Numbered from the stretch's first letter, positions 9,926 through 22,036 are shown. The stretch is 49,984 nucleotides of DNA from Basidiobolus meristosporus CBS 931.73 (GCA_002104905.1 MCFE01000647.1:1-49984); one strand, 5' to 3'. Notes: generated by a model from the letters alone, not told the origin. Numbers and translations: made by a program.

Positions 9926-12900
9926 TTATGGTGATATCTGGGCTATATCGGTGGGAAGCGGCTGTAATTGTAAAAGCTGGAGTTGTTGGATGGGCTGCGA
10001 CTTTCGTTGACTGGAGATTTTGTGTTGCATTTGGAAGGCGTTGATTACGGTATGGTCTTGACAAGGGCGGCATAGTGGGTTGTCTCGTATATGGGAATTG
10101 GTGGTGTGAAGGGCTCCGCTTGGGGTCTGCGAAAAAACCGGAATCGGTGGGGTCGAAGCACTACTGTTGCCCTGGGGCCAATCCAGGGGAATCTCCTTGA
10201 TGGAGCTCGGGTTATTTTCGGATGCTGCGCATAAGGTTGCGAGCATATCGGTGCCATCCCTGGCGGGCGAGCTTAACAAAGTGGGTTTGGCGCTGATTCT
10301 TTGAGAGCTTAACTCTGTGGATGTGTAAGGTGGTGGCCCAGTACCGGCTCCATGTGTAATCGCTACATCAGCGATTGGTAGCACCTTCGTATCATATGGG
10401 ATGGTGGTCTCCAGTGTCTTGGCATCCCTTGATGTATGGGAACGACGATAGACATCACACGTTGAGGGGTGATCATGAGGTAACCCACCATTACTACTGA
10501 TGTTATCTAAAGGAGGGTTGCTATAGTTTCCGCCGGGTTGATTTGGCGTGTAACTGTACACGTCATGTAGCTCTGTTGTCTGAGGAACATTGGACAGCAG
10601 CATGGGTGTTATGTTCCCAGCGCCATTTTCTAAATCAGTTCTCGCCAGCTCTGTACTGGGGGGCGACACTTCCGTTGGAGCATTGACAGGTGCATTGGCC
10701 TCTTGACTAAATGCTGCCTGTACGAGCAACTCTAGGAAGTTCTCTTGGGGTGCTTGGAACGCAGCGGTGTTCATCGGAGGCAAAGGACTGGCGCTAATAG
10801 CTAATGGAAGCAGATTCAAAGGATTGTTGATAATATCCAAATTGGTGGCCACTTTCTCGTGATGTGATTCCTCCACGCTCGGAGAAGTGTATTGGCTTAT
10901 CAACTCACCATTAGAATCGCCAGATTTGGATGGCTCTATTGGTGAAGGCGAGGCAGGTACATCAATGTTGGAAGCCAAATCCTCAGGGCTATCTGGGTTA
11001 TCTGGGGTCGAGGAGAGCATATCCCCTGAGTAGCTAGAGTTGTCCACAGGCGAACCTACGTCAACAGATGAGCTCTTCGTGTTGTCGGTATCGGTTTTTT
11101 CTGAAGCCCTTCGCTTTGATTTGGTCTGCTTTCGCTTGGATTTGCTTGTCTCCAAAGAGGAAGGCTGCTTGTCCTCCACTCTCTCGGGCTGCGGAGCCTC
11201 GTTAGAGAGCAATGGTGCCTTTGAATCAACGCTCTTCTCAGACACCATTTCTAACGGCGCTTCCAAAGCGCTGACGCCGTACTTTCTACGGAAATTGTAA
11301 TAGAAGTTACGACATTGTTCATCCGTTTTGCTGCCAACGGCTTTGGAGACCGAGCAAAAGTCTTGACCATATTTTTTGTATGCCTCCAGTGCGATCCGTC
11401 GATCTTCCTCACTCCATCGGGCAGTAGTGGCAGGTGGCTGTACACTACTCTTGGCCTCATCTTCTTCCTCATCCCCAGACAATACTTTGGGGCGATACTT
11501 GGATCTTGGTTTTTTGCGGATTTTCTGAGGTGTAGGTGGGGTTTGCTCCACCTCATTATCCTTGGGGGACTTTTCTTCCGAGGATACTTGCACACTGCCG
11601 GTATTTTTGGATATTTGCGCCAACCTTTCCGCCTCGTCAATATCCTCAAGCAAAGCGCTACACTTCTTCCTGCGCCTACCAGCTCGCTTACCAGCCCCTT
11701 TCCGTGCCAACTGGCGTTTCTTTTTCTCATGGCCGGTCAGCAACGCTTTGAAGTTGATGGATTTCTTCTCTCGGTAATAAAACAAAACGCACTGTCTCGC
11801 GTTCTTGGTTTTAAAGAACGACGCAATCTTCCCGAATTGCTTTGGAAACTGAAGGTATTTCTTGATGAAAAGCTCCCTTTCTTCTCTGGTCCATTCATCG
11901 ACCCATTCATTTAGGTGGTAATAAGCACAAGGGTCCTCAACCAAGTTGTTTCGATTGTCGTACTTGGCTAGATCTCTCTTTTGTGGGTCCAAAATCATGG
12001 ACGGTATCTTAGCAGCAGTACGCATGGATCGAACATCCGGGTTGCGTAGATCCTCATACTCAAGGTACTGGATTATCTCCATAAGCTCTGCTTCGCTTCT
12101 CACAGTGTCGGCATTATAAAAACCGCCCCGCCGTTGTGCACGAGCAGAGATGCTGTTGGGATTCGAGGCAAGAAGCTCATCCCCTGTGTATCGTTTGCTT
12201 TTCTTCTCTCGCCTTTTGTCGAGCTTCACCACACGAATACGCCAATTCTCAAGGTGCTCTTTGTATTCTTCCCGGAGTCGGATCTCTTTCTTTTCCAGGA
12301 AACTGGACTTGTGTCGTAGATGAGTAAATATCAAACCTCGCATTTTCTTGTGTGATTCGATATTCTCCAGGTAGAAGGGGTAATCCTCCAGGCTTTTGTA
12401 TACTGGCTCAGGAATTGCGTTTGTATTGGCTTTAACAAGTGACTGATTTTCCGCATAAATCTGCTGATAAAGCGAAGGCTTGTGGGGTTTGACCGAACGT
12501 TCACTTGCTCTGGATAGCCCTATTGTGCTGAATTCAGATTTGATCGCAACCTTACTTTGCAGCAGATTTGATGATGGTTCAGACATCCCGACCTTTTCAT
12601 CCGAGCCATCAGGTAGATCGGCAGAGCTCCGCATTTCTAACGAACATGATTCCTTGTTCTTCCTTACTTCCTCAAGCAGCCCTTCATATCGCCCGATCTC
12701 TGAGTCGATATGATCAATCATAGTGAATATCTCATCTTGCGTCAATGAGCTTTTCGCCTCAGCGGGGGCTTTCTCAGTAGAGACCTCGATCTCCTCAGTA
12801 GAAGGTTCAACGCTCACACCAGCCCCATCTCTCTCCGGCTTGGGGCTCTTCAAGGGCGATGTCTTCACGATATTCTCAGAGCAATGTGGATTCGAATCGT

Positions 12901-14971
12901 CGGATATTGACATCGCACTGTCGCTTTCAGAGGCAGGGGGAGCTTTGAGCTCTGGAGCGCTTTCGGCCACGATGTTGCCCTTGGGGGCGATAGCTTCGGT
13001 TTCTAGATCCGGTTCGCACCAGTTTTTTGCCCTCGCTTCTGTGTCAAGCACCTCTGGTTGTTGATTGCTTGATAATGAGACAACATCCTCCGGTGAGTAA
13101 GTCAGCTCGCCATTGTTTAATATCTGGGGTGATACAACAGCTTCACTTGCGGCATCTATTGGTTCATCCAGCTTCTCTATATCAATATGCACCCATGACT
13201 CTGATTTATCCGACGTTGACTGCGTACTGCTTTCCTTGGTGGGACAGCCACCGTTTTCCCATGGCTTGACCAAGCTGGTCTCCGAAGAAATATCACCCTC
13301 GGCTACGCATTCACGCACTTGAACCTTTCTGTGAGGGGCCTCTCCTTGTCCATCGGCCTCCAATGAAACAGACTCGGAAGGTGAGGCGCCAGAGTCTGGG
13401 TGTGGGGATTTTCGTTTTTGAGAGGATTTGCCAACCTCGTCCGCCTCTTGAGCATGAGAATATGATTTCGATTCGTAGGTTTCGTCAGCTCTAGCATCAC
13501 GATGTGTAGATTCATCCCTCGATCTCCCTTCTTCGGAGGCCCTGTACCTTTCTTGATATCTGATAGACTCAACACTGCTGCTTCGTCGTTCTGGAGTGAA
13601 GGAGCCACGTGAATGGAAGTAGTATCCGTGGGTATCTCTGTTAGTAGGCTCCCGTCGAAAGCTGCCGTAAGTCTCCCGCCGATAAAAGTATCTATCGAAA
13701 TGTTCTCGGCCTCTATCCTCGGCACGGTAACTATTCGATTCAAATCTGAGAAATGTTTCAACTGAGTCAACCATTGCATTAGCTCGGCATAAATACAATT
13801 TACTAACCGGTCATATCTCAAGTCAAAATCTCTGCTCTTCTCATGCATCCTTTCCGAATCCCACCGTCCATGACCTCGAATTCTCCGATAGTCCCGTCCT
13901 ACATCCCTGTCTCTGTCCCATCTACCGCGGTCTCGGCTCCGTTCTCGGTCCCAGTGTCTGTCATGAAAGTGAGAGGAGCTCATTCCTCTAGCAGAGTGGT
14001 CTCTCAGGCTTCTGTAGTTTCGATAGCTGTCTCTTTCCGCCTCCCGTTCACGTCCCGATAGACTAGAGTCTGATCTTCTCCCTTTATCGAAGGGATCAGC
14101 CCGATATCTTCGGTCTCTTGAGTACCCGAAATCCTCACTGGGCCTGGATCGTCGCTGGAGAAACTATGGTTATTGGAGGTCACAGAATGGAGCCAGGCCA
14201 CAACCCAGAACGACAGCGTGCAGATTTACATACCTCTTTGCTTCCCAGATGAGAAAACATAGGATCTAGCGGCGCAAACCCGGAGCCTTCATTATGGATG
14301 AATGAGTCGCCGGCGGTGGCATCGCGACCAACAACCTTCGGTAAATGCTCACTACTCTCGCTACGCTGATGGCTTTCCGCTGCAAAGGAGGTCGACACGC
14401 CTGGGGCTTCATCGTACTTCTTCAGTTCAGCGCCAGCGCAACGATTGTGATGGTGATAGGAGGCATCAAATGGGTAGCCTGCATTTGTAGAGGAAGGATA
14501 ATCATCTCGCAGTGGTTCTCTGATTTACCAAACACCAACGGAGCAGAATAGAAGACGAGAAATTAACAGACGTCGCTGGGTTGAAAATTTTTCACCACCG
14601 GGCTTACCTATTAGTTCTATGGTGAAAATGCTCTTCGGCTCTTCTTCTATCGTCAGGACCCCTGGAAGTCGTGTTTATATAGAGGGTTAATATATGTGTG
14701 TGGACAGGTGAGGTGTGTATTCCAAGAGGTTTCCATGCACGTACCTTGAATCCCGGTAAGATCTATAACGTTCTCGTCCTTGTTCATAAGAAACACCGGC
14801 GTGCTTCTTGAACTTTGGGTCTGATTGCTCGTTGGACGAGAGAATTTCGGAGTTTAAACGAGGATATTTATCATCGCTTAGTAAAAGGCGTTCCTCAACG
14901 CTGCCGCCTCCACTAGCTTCATCGGGTATTGGATTTGTAGAGCGGGTCTGTAGCGGGCGACTCGTCTCCAT
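9926..14971 (-). CDS. SNT1: SNT1/NCoR-like SANT-domain corepressor (Set3 complex)
   Basis: Scaffold of the Set3/SMRT-type histone deacetylase complex, acting in the nucleus. Five exons join in phase: 14971-14745, 14661-14608, 14519-14234, 14154-13808 and 13745-9926, giving 1,577 residues. The introns (83, 88, 79, 62 bp) have GT-AG ends. The N-terminal third is low complexity, rich in R, D, E, Y and S, with many RD/RS-like pairs. A helical region around 790-850 (HLRHKSSFLEKKEIRLREEY) corresponds to the deacetylase-activating part of NCoR. SANT1 lies at about 915-970 (EWTREERELFIKKYLQFP ... FYYREKKSINF) and SANT2 at about 1078-1127 (ARWSEEDRRIALEAYKKYG). A basic linker separates them and the long C-terminus looks disordered. 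The start ATG at 14971 follows a possible 5'UTR intron donor (GTGAGT near 15016). Family assignment is firm. The number of upstream untranslated exons is not. Confidence 0.9.
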
Positions 14972-15351
14972 TATGTAGCACCTGCTTCGTTTATGTAGAA
15001 GATTTCTACTCACCTCCCCTCTGGATACAAGCTGGACTTAAAAAAGAAAGGAAAAGGCCGTGTCAAAAGCGTCAATCGAAGTATAAAGCGTTTCCACTGA
15101 ACAGGAAGAGCTAGCACTCCTTGATTTGGTTTTCTAGCGTGTTGACACGAATTTCAATATTTAGACCGTATAGTCGGCACGATCGGCGAGTTGATTATTG
15201 TGGGTGTACTGTGTCGTATGTCTTGAAAGAAAGCGCGGAGACCAAACCACGTAAATATTGCGCACCTTAATTCCTTGGTGAATTTACTCACTGCAGTAAC
15301 TTCGAACAACCCTTCAGAGGTAAAGCGGAAGAGTAACAAAAATAACGCGAG
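14972..15351. other. gene-free, SNT1 5' region
   Basis: Upstream of the SNT1 start on the minus strand. It contains AGAGGGGAG|GTGAGTAG, a plausible donor of a 5'UTR intron. A 61-codon frame at 15154-15339 has no visible features. Confidence 0.35.
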
Positions 15352-15648
15352 TCAACAAAAATCATGACTTATTGAGAATAGTTCCAAAAGATATGACATG
15401 GGATCTTGACTATCTAAACAGTGTGGAAAAAAATATCCTATCTCTGGTAAATTATCGGGATGCTCGAGAATCTCCATCATTCTAGAGACTCCTCGGTCCA
15501 CTGGATTGTCTTGAAAAACAATAGGGCAAATAATGCACGAATTCATTGTCAGATGGCGAAGAATTCGACGAAGGTACGTTAACTTAATCACTTGCCAATA
15601 CCGTTTGCGGTTCAATTCGGGATTCGACGAGCCCTCACCCAATGTCAT
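15352..15648 (-). CDS. hypothetical protein, 98 residues
   Basis: Single open frame with ATG at 15648, between ERD2 and SNT1 on the same strand. The predicted product has a charged N-terminus, a basic stretch (YLRRILRHL), four cysteines (two in SCIICP) and an acidic middle (SRMMEILEHPDN). I recognise no family, and there is no signal peptide or membrane segment. It could be a real small gene or an exon of an unresolved model. Confidence 0.35.
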   Translation of the reverse strand: MTLGEGSSNPELNRKRYWQVIKLTYLRRILRHLTMNSCIICPIVFQDNPVDRGVSRMMEILEHPDNLPEIGYFFPHCLDSQDPMSYLLELFSISHDFC

Positions 15649-15881
15649 GACTCACAGATATCACGTCCTTTGGTAGTTTCCCATTGGTGGTCGGGCTTAC
15701 ACCGAGCCCAAATGCAAAACCACCTACACCATTATTGACAAATTAAACTTATAGGATTTGCATGAATTTATTACGAGCTTCAAGAAAAACACATCAAAAA
15801 CATGGCTGAATAGCAACGCCGTGAACGAGGGAAAGTTTGAAGGATTCATTTCGGGAGCTTATGCCGCATGAGTAGTACTGT

Positions 15882-16640
15882 TTATACGGGGAGCTTGAAC
15901 TTTTTGCCGCGCAGAACCTTAGTGATGTAGATGTAGAAGAAATCTAGGTATAAAATGGTTTGAATAACACCGGTAAACACGGGAATAAAGACGAAATGGT
16001 TCTCGAAAAGATAGCGGTAAATCCAGTTAAGAAGGTACATCGCACGATACCCTCCAAGGGCGCCTAGATAATGGGTTGTGATGGTCTCAGCCTCCCCGGT
16101 GGTGGAAAGCATATACAACTGAGGGAGAATGGCCACCGCCTCAAGCGCCAAAGAGAAGGTCCACATGATCTGTACTTGAACGTTAGACCATTTTCACAAG
16201 TAAAATAAACATCCTTGAACTCACCTCCATGGTGGTATATTTGGCGGCGAAGAGTAAGGCGAAAAGAGCGGAGGGGCCGATAAAGTATTCGAGACGCAGC
16301 TTGTCCTTCTCAGCGGAATAAGTGGTAGGATACTTCTTGCGGATCAAATAAAGGATATAGAACGAAGAACCCAAGAAGAAAATCTTCATCAGGGTGTTGT
16401 AGGCAGAGTAGGTGAAGTGGGTGAAGAGATCCAGATAACGAGTCGTGAATACGATGGCATACAAAAGCTGGGTTTTGAAAGAGATGCCTAAAGTCAATAT
16501 TTGATTAGTGCTACCATACTGGACCAGTGTGTCGGAAAGTGCGCAATACCAGCAACAGATTTGGTGGTGTGCATCTTCAACAAAAGGATCAAGATCGATG
16601 CCAAATGCAACAGATCACCAGTGATTCTAAAGATATTCAT
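15882..16640 (-). CDS. ERD2: ER lumen protein retaining receptor (HDEL/KDEL receptor)
   Basis: Seven-helix Golgi receptor that returns escaped HDEL/KDEL proteins to the endoplasmic reticulum. Three exons join in phase: 16640-16550, 16487-16225 and 16169-15882, giving 213 residues, normal for the family. The introns are 62 and 55 bp. It starts [16 protein letters not shown] and carries the hallmark [20 protein letters not shown] and the late [13 protein letters not shown] and LDFFYIYI segments. The C-terminal tail, [10 protein letters not shown], is basic and contains the lysine cluster used for retrograde sorting. The first exon lies in a different frame from the second, so a single-frame search would miss the start. 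Confidence 0.97.
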
Positions 16641-17284
16641 TTCTAAGGAAATTCAAGGCAGTCAACTGCAAGTATGGCTTGTTACTAGATGGGGGTTTGT
16701 TTGAAGTTAAAAGGTGTTCGGTGGGTGAATTCCTTGGAGAGGGACTAAAACGCAACTTGAGAAGCGAGAGGTAGTTTTAGCATACCAAGGGTCGAATGGG
16801 GCACTCGTCAATTTCAAGTAATCATGCCATACGCTTGTAAATATCTGATTGAATAGTAACTAATAACAACCGATTGATAGGTCGAAATCTCGAAAGTGCA
16901 CGAAATTTTTTGTGGATGAATAGGATTTCAGTGCGTGTCCGTCAGCAATTAGGGAGAATAGGATGGCTATATATAGAGCACGATGACTACAAAACAATCT
17001 ATTTAATTGACTATGTGCTGGTTGATGTGGTCATGACCCGTCATGGCGAGATATGTCAAGCACGCTGGCTCGTGGCCATGAGTCAAATGGATGAAGTGGG
17101 TGGCAATGACCTAGGCGTAGTCATGGTATTTTTGGAGCAGAGTTGATTTTGGTTTATGTATGAAGCTTGTTTACTGACGAAACATAAAACTGGTACATCA
17201 GGAAACCTAATCACGCCCAAAATGGACATGTGGACAATCCTGTAATGATTAAAGATGTAAACAAATGCTAGCCTAATTTTAACC
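16641..17284. other. gene-free, ERD2 upstream region
   Basis: Holds the ERD2 promoter side and the ATG3 3' end. A palindromic CTATATATAG occurs near 16968. A 90-codon plus-strand frame (16874-17146) shows no protein features. Confidence 0.4.
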
Positions 17285-18544
17285 TCAACCGTTCATCGAA
17301 ATGGTGTAATCGTAGTCGATGGTCGGTAACACACTGGAAATAAACTTCAGAAAGATAACCATATACTGATCTACGCGTAGTTCTTCGCGGCCGGATTCGC
17401 TCAGTCGTTCCAGAATCTTCTTCATCACATTGGCATGACGGCACGGGTGAATTGACGCGAGCTGGAGGTTTTCATGAGGATGGGTCTCAATGGTTACCGT
17501 TTTTTTGGCATGGTCCTGAGAGATATCTTCGAAGACTTGGTCGGTGGTTAAAGGGTTACGGTTCTACACAGGGGCTCTGTTAGCGCGAGCTTTGGTGGGG
17601 TGCTTACGATACGTACCTCGTCATAGCCGAATAACCATACTCTGGGTGTTTGATAATACTTGTCATAGGTTATACTTAGATCGTATGTCCGGGTCTTTAA
17701 AATGTTGTCATTGTTGTCGTCAGCTGCTTGGTTGTAGGTAGCCTGCAAGAAATGGGATTAGTCAAGTGGTTGCAGAAGAGGGCGAGATGCCTATTTACAG
17801 GGTCTTCGTCCTCCACGATCTCCTCGAAATCATCGTCCATATCGGGGATTTCGTCTAGATTGTCAGGCAGAGTGTTCTCCTCTTGCTCCTGGAGTGCCAA
17901 TTCAGCAGTTCGTTGAATGATATCCTCTTCCTCTTCAATATCCTCTCCCTCGATCTCCTGTATCTCTTCTTCTTTGTTGCCAACTACAGCACGATATTAG
18001 CAACCAAATTGGTCTAGTGGATACTGGAAACTAATACCTCGGTTACTGTGCGTTGCTACCCAGCCATCCTCACCATCTGCCTCTATCTCCTCATTGCCTT
18101 CTTCCGAATATTCCATTTGTTTGACACGTTTCAAACAAGGCACTGCGGATCTAGCAGGTTACTTTTTGCTACAATCATTACATGGAATCCTGATATACAT
18201 ACCATTGCGTGTAACGAGATACTGCTTGTCCGCAGGTAGGTATTCTCTGCGCTTGCTGGGAATTCCTGCCGCCCTTTTTGAAAAGTAAGTTGGTGGTTTA
18301 AACTTTTTGTAGAAAGAGGGAGCCTTACCAGGACCAAGTGGGGCACTTATAGACCAAGAAATCACCAGCTGCCACGAACTTTGTGGATAGGAATGTGTTA
18401 GCAATTGGATGTATGGTGTCTGGTAATGATGGTGTGACGTGCCTCTTCAGGAGTTAATACACCCGTCTCCTTGAATTTGGAGTTTTTGAGCACTGGGTTC
18501 AGGTACTCGCGAAGATCAAAAAATAGACTTTGTACAGAATGCAT
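17285..18544 (-). CDS. ATG3: autophagy E2-like enzyme Atg3
   Basis: E2-like enzyme that transfers Atg8 to phosphatidylethanolamine in autophagosome formation. Seven short exons join in phase: 18544-18443, 18378-18329, 18273-18203, 18142-18038, 17983-17799, 17742-17617 and 17563-17285, giving 305 residues (yeast 310). The N-terminus [18 protein letters not shown] leads into [16 protein letters not shown] and CPTWSW, the membrane-binding and core motifs. A long acidic insert (about 110-170) matches the flexible Atg7/Atg12-binding region. The core has [14 protein letters not shown] and the catalytic C254 in [12 protein letters not shown]. Intron 1 begins with GC instead of GT (GAAGAG|GCACGT). 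The flanking protein motif requires this junction. The other five introns are GT-AG, 53-60 bp. Confidence 0.97.
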
Positions 18545-19958
18545 GAAGGGGCTTCACTTGAAATAGGATTTACAAAGATGGTAACCGAGGTGAGTTGCAA
18601 ATAATCGACGGGATGAGGTTAGCGTTGGCTATGTGACGAGTGGTTTTCTACTGTAAGGTCGTTTTTAGTTCACCTAGGTTATAACAAACGAGCCTCAATG
18701 AGCTGCGGTATGATATCCAATCATGTTGGTTGAATATCCATGGCAATGCATACCTAAATTGGAAATGGAATCGCTGATTCAAGAGGGCAATTGACTTTGC
18801 GATATTTAACCCATAACTTTTCGTATGCAACTTCATGACCCTTGAATGGACCCAAGTCACAAGATACCTATTAGGCATACGTTGCTGACCATGTGACTCT
18901 TTGTACAAATTCTCAGCGACTCCAATGCATTAATGTTACCAGCTACTGAAAAACATGGGCAATACATGCTTGGTGCTGCTAACCTTCGCCAGTGGTGAGA
19001 TTTGTTGGGTCCAATACAAGGGACGTGTCTGTGGTGACCAATCAAGTTTACGTACTGTGCAGTTCTACCAATTAATCTGGGCAGTCTGAGTCTTTTTTGA
19101 TTACAATCGATGTTTAATACGAACATCACCAGCAACTACACAGGCTGACGCGAAGTAATTTACCATTTAAGCTCGATGCATTGGCTGCTGATTTACGGAT
19201 AGGTTGCTGGGTTAGAAATCTGTTGGCAGTTGTATTTGGATCCAGGTGTCCTGGGAATATAACGCATTCCAGAGAGGGTACAGAGGGTGGCTAACTACAT
19301 TGAATATATATTTTGTACTGCTCGATCGTTACGGCTAAATTTTGGTTTCGGGAAGTTGTAGACGGTTGTGTAATTGTCATTTCTGGAACAATACCGCGGA
19401 ATAAGCATCGCTGCTACTTGGGTAGATGGACTCTGAAGCAGGCCCATTATGGGACAAAGCATTGATGTTTGCTCGTTTTACTTGAAAACGGATTGGGTGG
19501 AAACTAGAAGGGGACCGTATCTCTCTGAGCCGCTTTCAGCGGGACCGCGGAGCGGCTGAGCTTGAAGTGCGCATTCATCTACACTGACGCACATCACCAG
19601 GTCCTATGGATTCTATTTACATTCGTACAAACACCGATGCTGCTCCGAAGTGGCATATGCTACCACCTAGATCAATTGGGATGTGGAAAAATCGATTCCA
19701 CCACAGATCATGTAGAGTTCATGACGATGTTCAACCGGTTTTGGCTTACGTTGTAAAAAGGGGGAGGTACAGGCACTGCTGATACTGCTGATTACCCTAT
19801 TTCTCAGCAAGAGCTGAGCCGCCCTGTAGAGCCAATAGTATCGATTCCACAAACCGGTCAAATGACATTTTTCCTGATTTAAAGGAGTCAGGCCTAGGAA
19901 TCCTGCAGTCTAAGCCCCCATCTCCGCTTTCTCAACGTAGCATCTTCACATCAGCAGA
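18545..19958. other. divergent intergenic region, ATG3 and ETF-beta promoters
   Basis: 1.4 kb between two divergently transcribed genes, so both promoters should lie here. No coding frame is convincing. One strong inverted repeat occurs at 19525-19560. I see no tRNA. Confidence 0.45.
19525..19560. repeat. GC-rich inverted repeat
   Basis: Arms CTGAGCCGCT (19525-19534) and AGCGGCTGAG (19551-19560) pair with one mismatch around a 16-base spacer, about 400 bp before the ETF-beta start. It could be a palindromic protein-binding site or a chance hairpin. Nothing else identifies it. Confidence 0.4.
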
Positions 19959-20904
19959 ATGTCATCCCTTCGAGTACTTGTTGGTTGTAAACGTGTAGTT
20001 GATTATGCGGTCAAAGTTCGTGTCAACTCTTCCAAGACGGCCGTCGAGACTGCCGGTGTCAAGCACTCCATGAATCCTTTTGACGAAATTGCCGTGGAAG
20101 AGGCGGTTCGCATGAAAGAAAAGCTAGGGAAAAAGATTTCCGAGGTCGTGGCGGTATCATGCGGCACTTCCAAATGCCAAGAAACCCTTCGGACTGCCCT
20201 TGCTATGGGTGCGGATAGGGCCATCCATGTGGACGTCAAAGACGACGCTAGCTTGGAGCCACTAAATGTCGCCAAGTTGTTCAAAGCTATCGTGGAAAAG
20301 GAGAAAATCGACCTGGTTATTGTGGGCAAGCAGGCGATTGATGATGATTCCAACCAGACTGGTCAGATGCTGGCTGGCCTTTTAAATTGGCCCCAGGTAA
20401 GTGGTTTGCTCTGACTATACTAGATGCCAACGCTAACTATATTCGGCTCTTAGGCGACTTTCATATCCAAGATTGATATCAATGACAACAATTCTATAAC
20501 AGCAGACAGAGAGATTGATGGCGGCATGGAAACGATCAGTTTCAAGGCGCCTGCCGTATTATCCACTGATTTGAGGTATCCTTTGGTGCATTAGGGCCCA
20601 CCGGTTGTCTGGTATTAACAGTGATACTTTAGATTGAACGAGCCACGTTACGCCTCTCTTCCCAACATCATGGTAAGCTACCTATGACAGGATTGGCGTA
20701 GTAACAACCTTGCTCACTAAACTTCTAAAGAAAGCGAAGAAGAAGCCCTTGACCAAAGTAACCCCGGAGGAGCTAGCTGTGGATATTAAGCCCCATCTTC
20801 AGGTCCTTGAGGTCACTGAGCCACCGAAAAGATCTGGCGGTAAGGTAGTGGAGAGTGTAGATGCACTGGTAGATAAATTGAAGAATGAGGCGGGTGTACT
20901 ATAG
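19959..20904 (+). CDS. ETFB: electron transfer flavoprotein beta subunit
   Basis: Mitochondrial matrix subunit that, with ETF-alpha, passes electrons from acyl-CoA and other flavin dehydrogenases to ETF-ubiquinone oxidoreductase. Four exons join in phase: 19959-20396, 20454-20575, 20633-20672 and 20731-20904, giving 257 residues (typical about 255). Visible motifs are the N-terminal [18 protein letters not shown], the nucleotide-site segments GADRAIHVD and [20 protein letters not shown], and the family signature [20 protein letters not shown] followed by [20 protein letters not shown]. Introns are 57, 57 and 58 bp. An AATAAA lies 85 nt past the stop. No separate presequence precedes the core, as in other ETF-beta proteins. 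Confidence 0.97.
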
Positions 20905-21661
20905 GCAGGGAGATTCTGTGCATCATCGTGAACACCAACATGGACAGCGTCTGCTAGCAGCCTATATGCTAATATGATTTTACATTATAATAAAAATTGG
21001 AACTTGTCATGTGCTTGGTTGTATGCGAGCCTAGTATGATTCACAAACCAGGATGGGCTGGAGAGTCGTCTCAGTGGTAGCATTAGGCTAGATACTATCC
21101 GCATGAGCGTTCCGACCCCCACTACCAGTCCTGCTAGCGGCAAAACAGCCAAATGACCGATTACCTCCGAATGCCCTAATGCAGTGCATGTTGACTGGTG
21201 CGCCAGTCTCACGAGGTAAATTGTTCCAGCATTCCACCAGGAGAAAATGTGTAGTCCACGACCAGGGCCAGGGTGGGGAGATCGCATACTTCGTGGCACC
21301 AAGTTGCACAACTGGATATCTGCCAGACTCTTGCAACTCCGGCCAGACTTTCTAGATCCACAATGACTACTGTCGCAATGAAAATACCAGCTTCTCTCTT
21401 CATGATCGGCATTTGCATATTCATCCGGATATTTCCCCCTGAAACTATCCAATTGGCGAGCAATCATCAATATCGATTATTTGACGTCCCCAACAATCGC
21501 GAACCACATGGATTAGCCAACAGCATGATGATCCCCCCAAAGTTTGATTTCCTGGTTAAGGAAAAAGTGATTGAGCGGTTATTTTTCTCGAGAACCTCTG
21601 TGAATCAAAGGGGAAAGTCTGTATTTCCCAGCTCAGCTAAGCTTCCCGGACTCGCATATCC
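20905..21661. other. gene-free
   Basis: 3' region of ETF-beta and upstream region of the next small gene. Overlapping open frames on both strands (20985-21470 minus, 21273-21719 plus) have no family features and look like chance. Confidence 0.4.
20989..20994 (+). terminator. poly(A) signal AATAAA after ETF-beta
   Basis: Canonical hexamer about 85 nt after the ETF-beta stop codon. Confidence 0.5.
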
Positions 21662-22036
21662 ATGTCGCAACCCTCAAACTTCGCTTTTGGGTTTACCGGG
21701 GGCGTCATTGGATGTATGACCTACCAGTATGCTTTACTTAAGGAGTTGGAGGATGAGGCGGTTGGGCTTAGAAAGGATTTCATCGCGCTGAGAAGAAAGC
21801 TAGAGCTTGCGGTTCCACTTTTGGTCCGTGACGATGTACGTTTCCCTGCCCGTTCGGTTTCTTGCTAACCCCAACTAATCCCTTCTTCTCAGGATTTTTT
21901 GAAGAAGACCCACCGAAGAAATTTTGGCCTAAGAAAACCACCAACGATGATGGACAAGATCCAGGATCGTATGAAACATGCTTGGAATAGAGGACTCATT
22001 GAATTTGTCCGTATGTGCAATGATGTTGGGAAGTGA
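21662..22036 (+). CDS. small membrane/coiled-coil protein, possible MICOS subunit Mic12-like
   Basis: Two exons, 21662-21835 and 21893-22036 (57-bp GT-AG intron), give about 105 residues. The product begins with a hydrophobic segment (NFAFGFTGGVIGCMTYQYAL) followed by a charged helix likely to form a coiled coil (LKELEDEAVGLRKDFIALRR). It ends with a basic stretch and KHAWNRGLIEFVRM. A single N-terminal membrane anchor plus coiled coil plus a C-terminal WN motif at this length resembles Mic12/Aim5 of the mitochondrial cristae-organising complex. This is inference from architecture, not clear identity. The stop context AAGTGAGT could also be a donor for one further small exon. Confidence 0.55.

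Noticed and set aside
11251-11914. Long frames of 159 and 199 codons on both strands inside SNT1
   Set aside because: They are shadows of the SANT-domain coding sequence, which alone shows a conserved family.
20985-21719. 161-codon minus and 148-codon plus frames between ETFB and the next gene
   Set aside because: They overlap each other and the true start at 21662 in another frame, with no recognisable motif.
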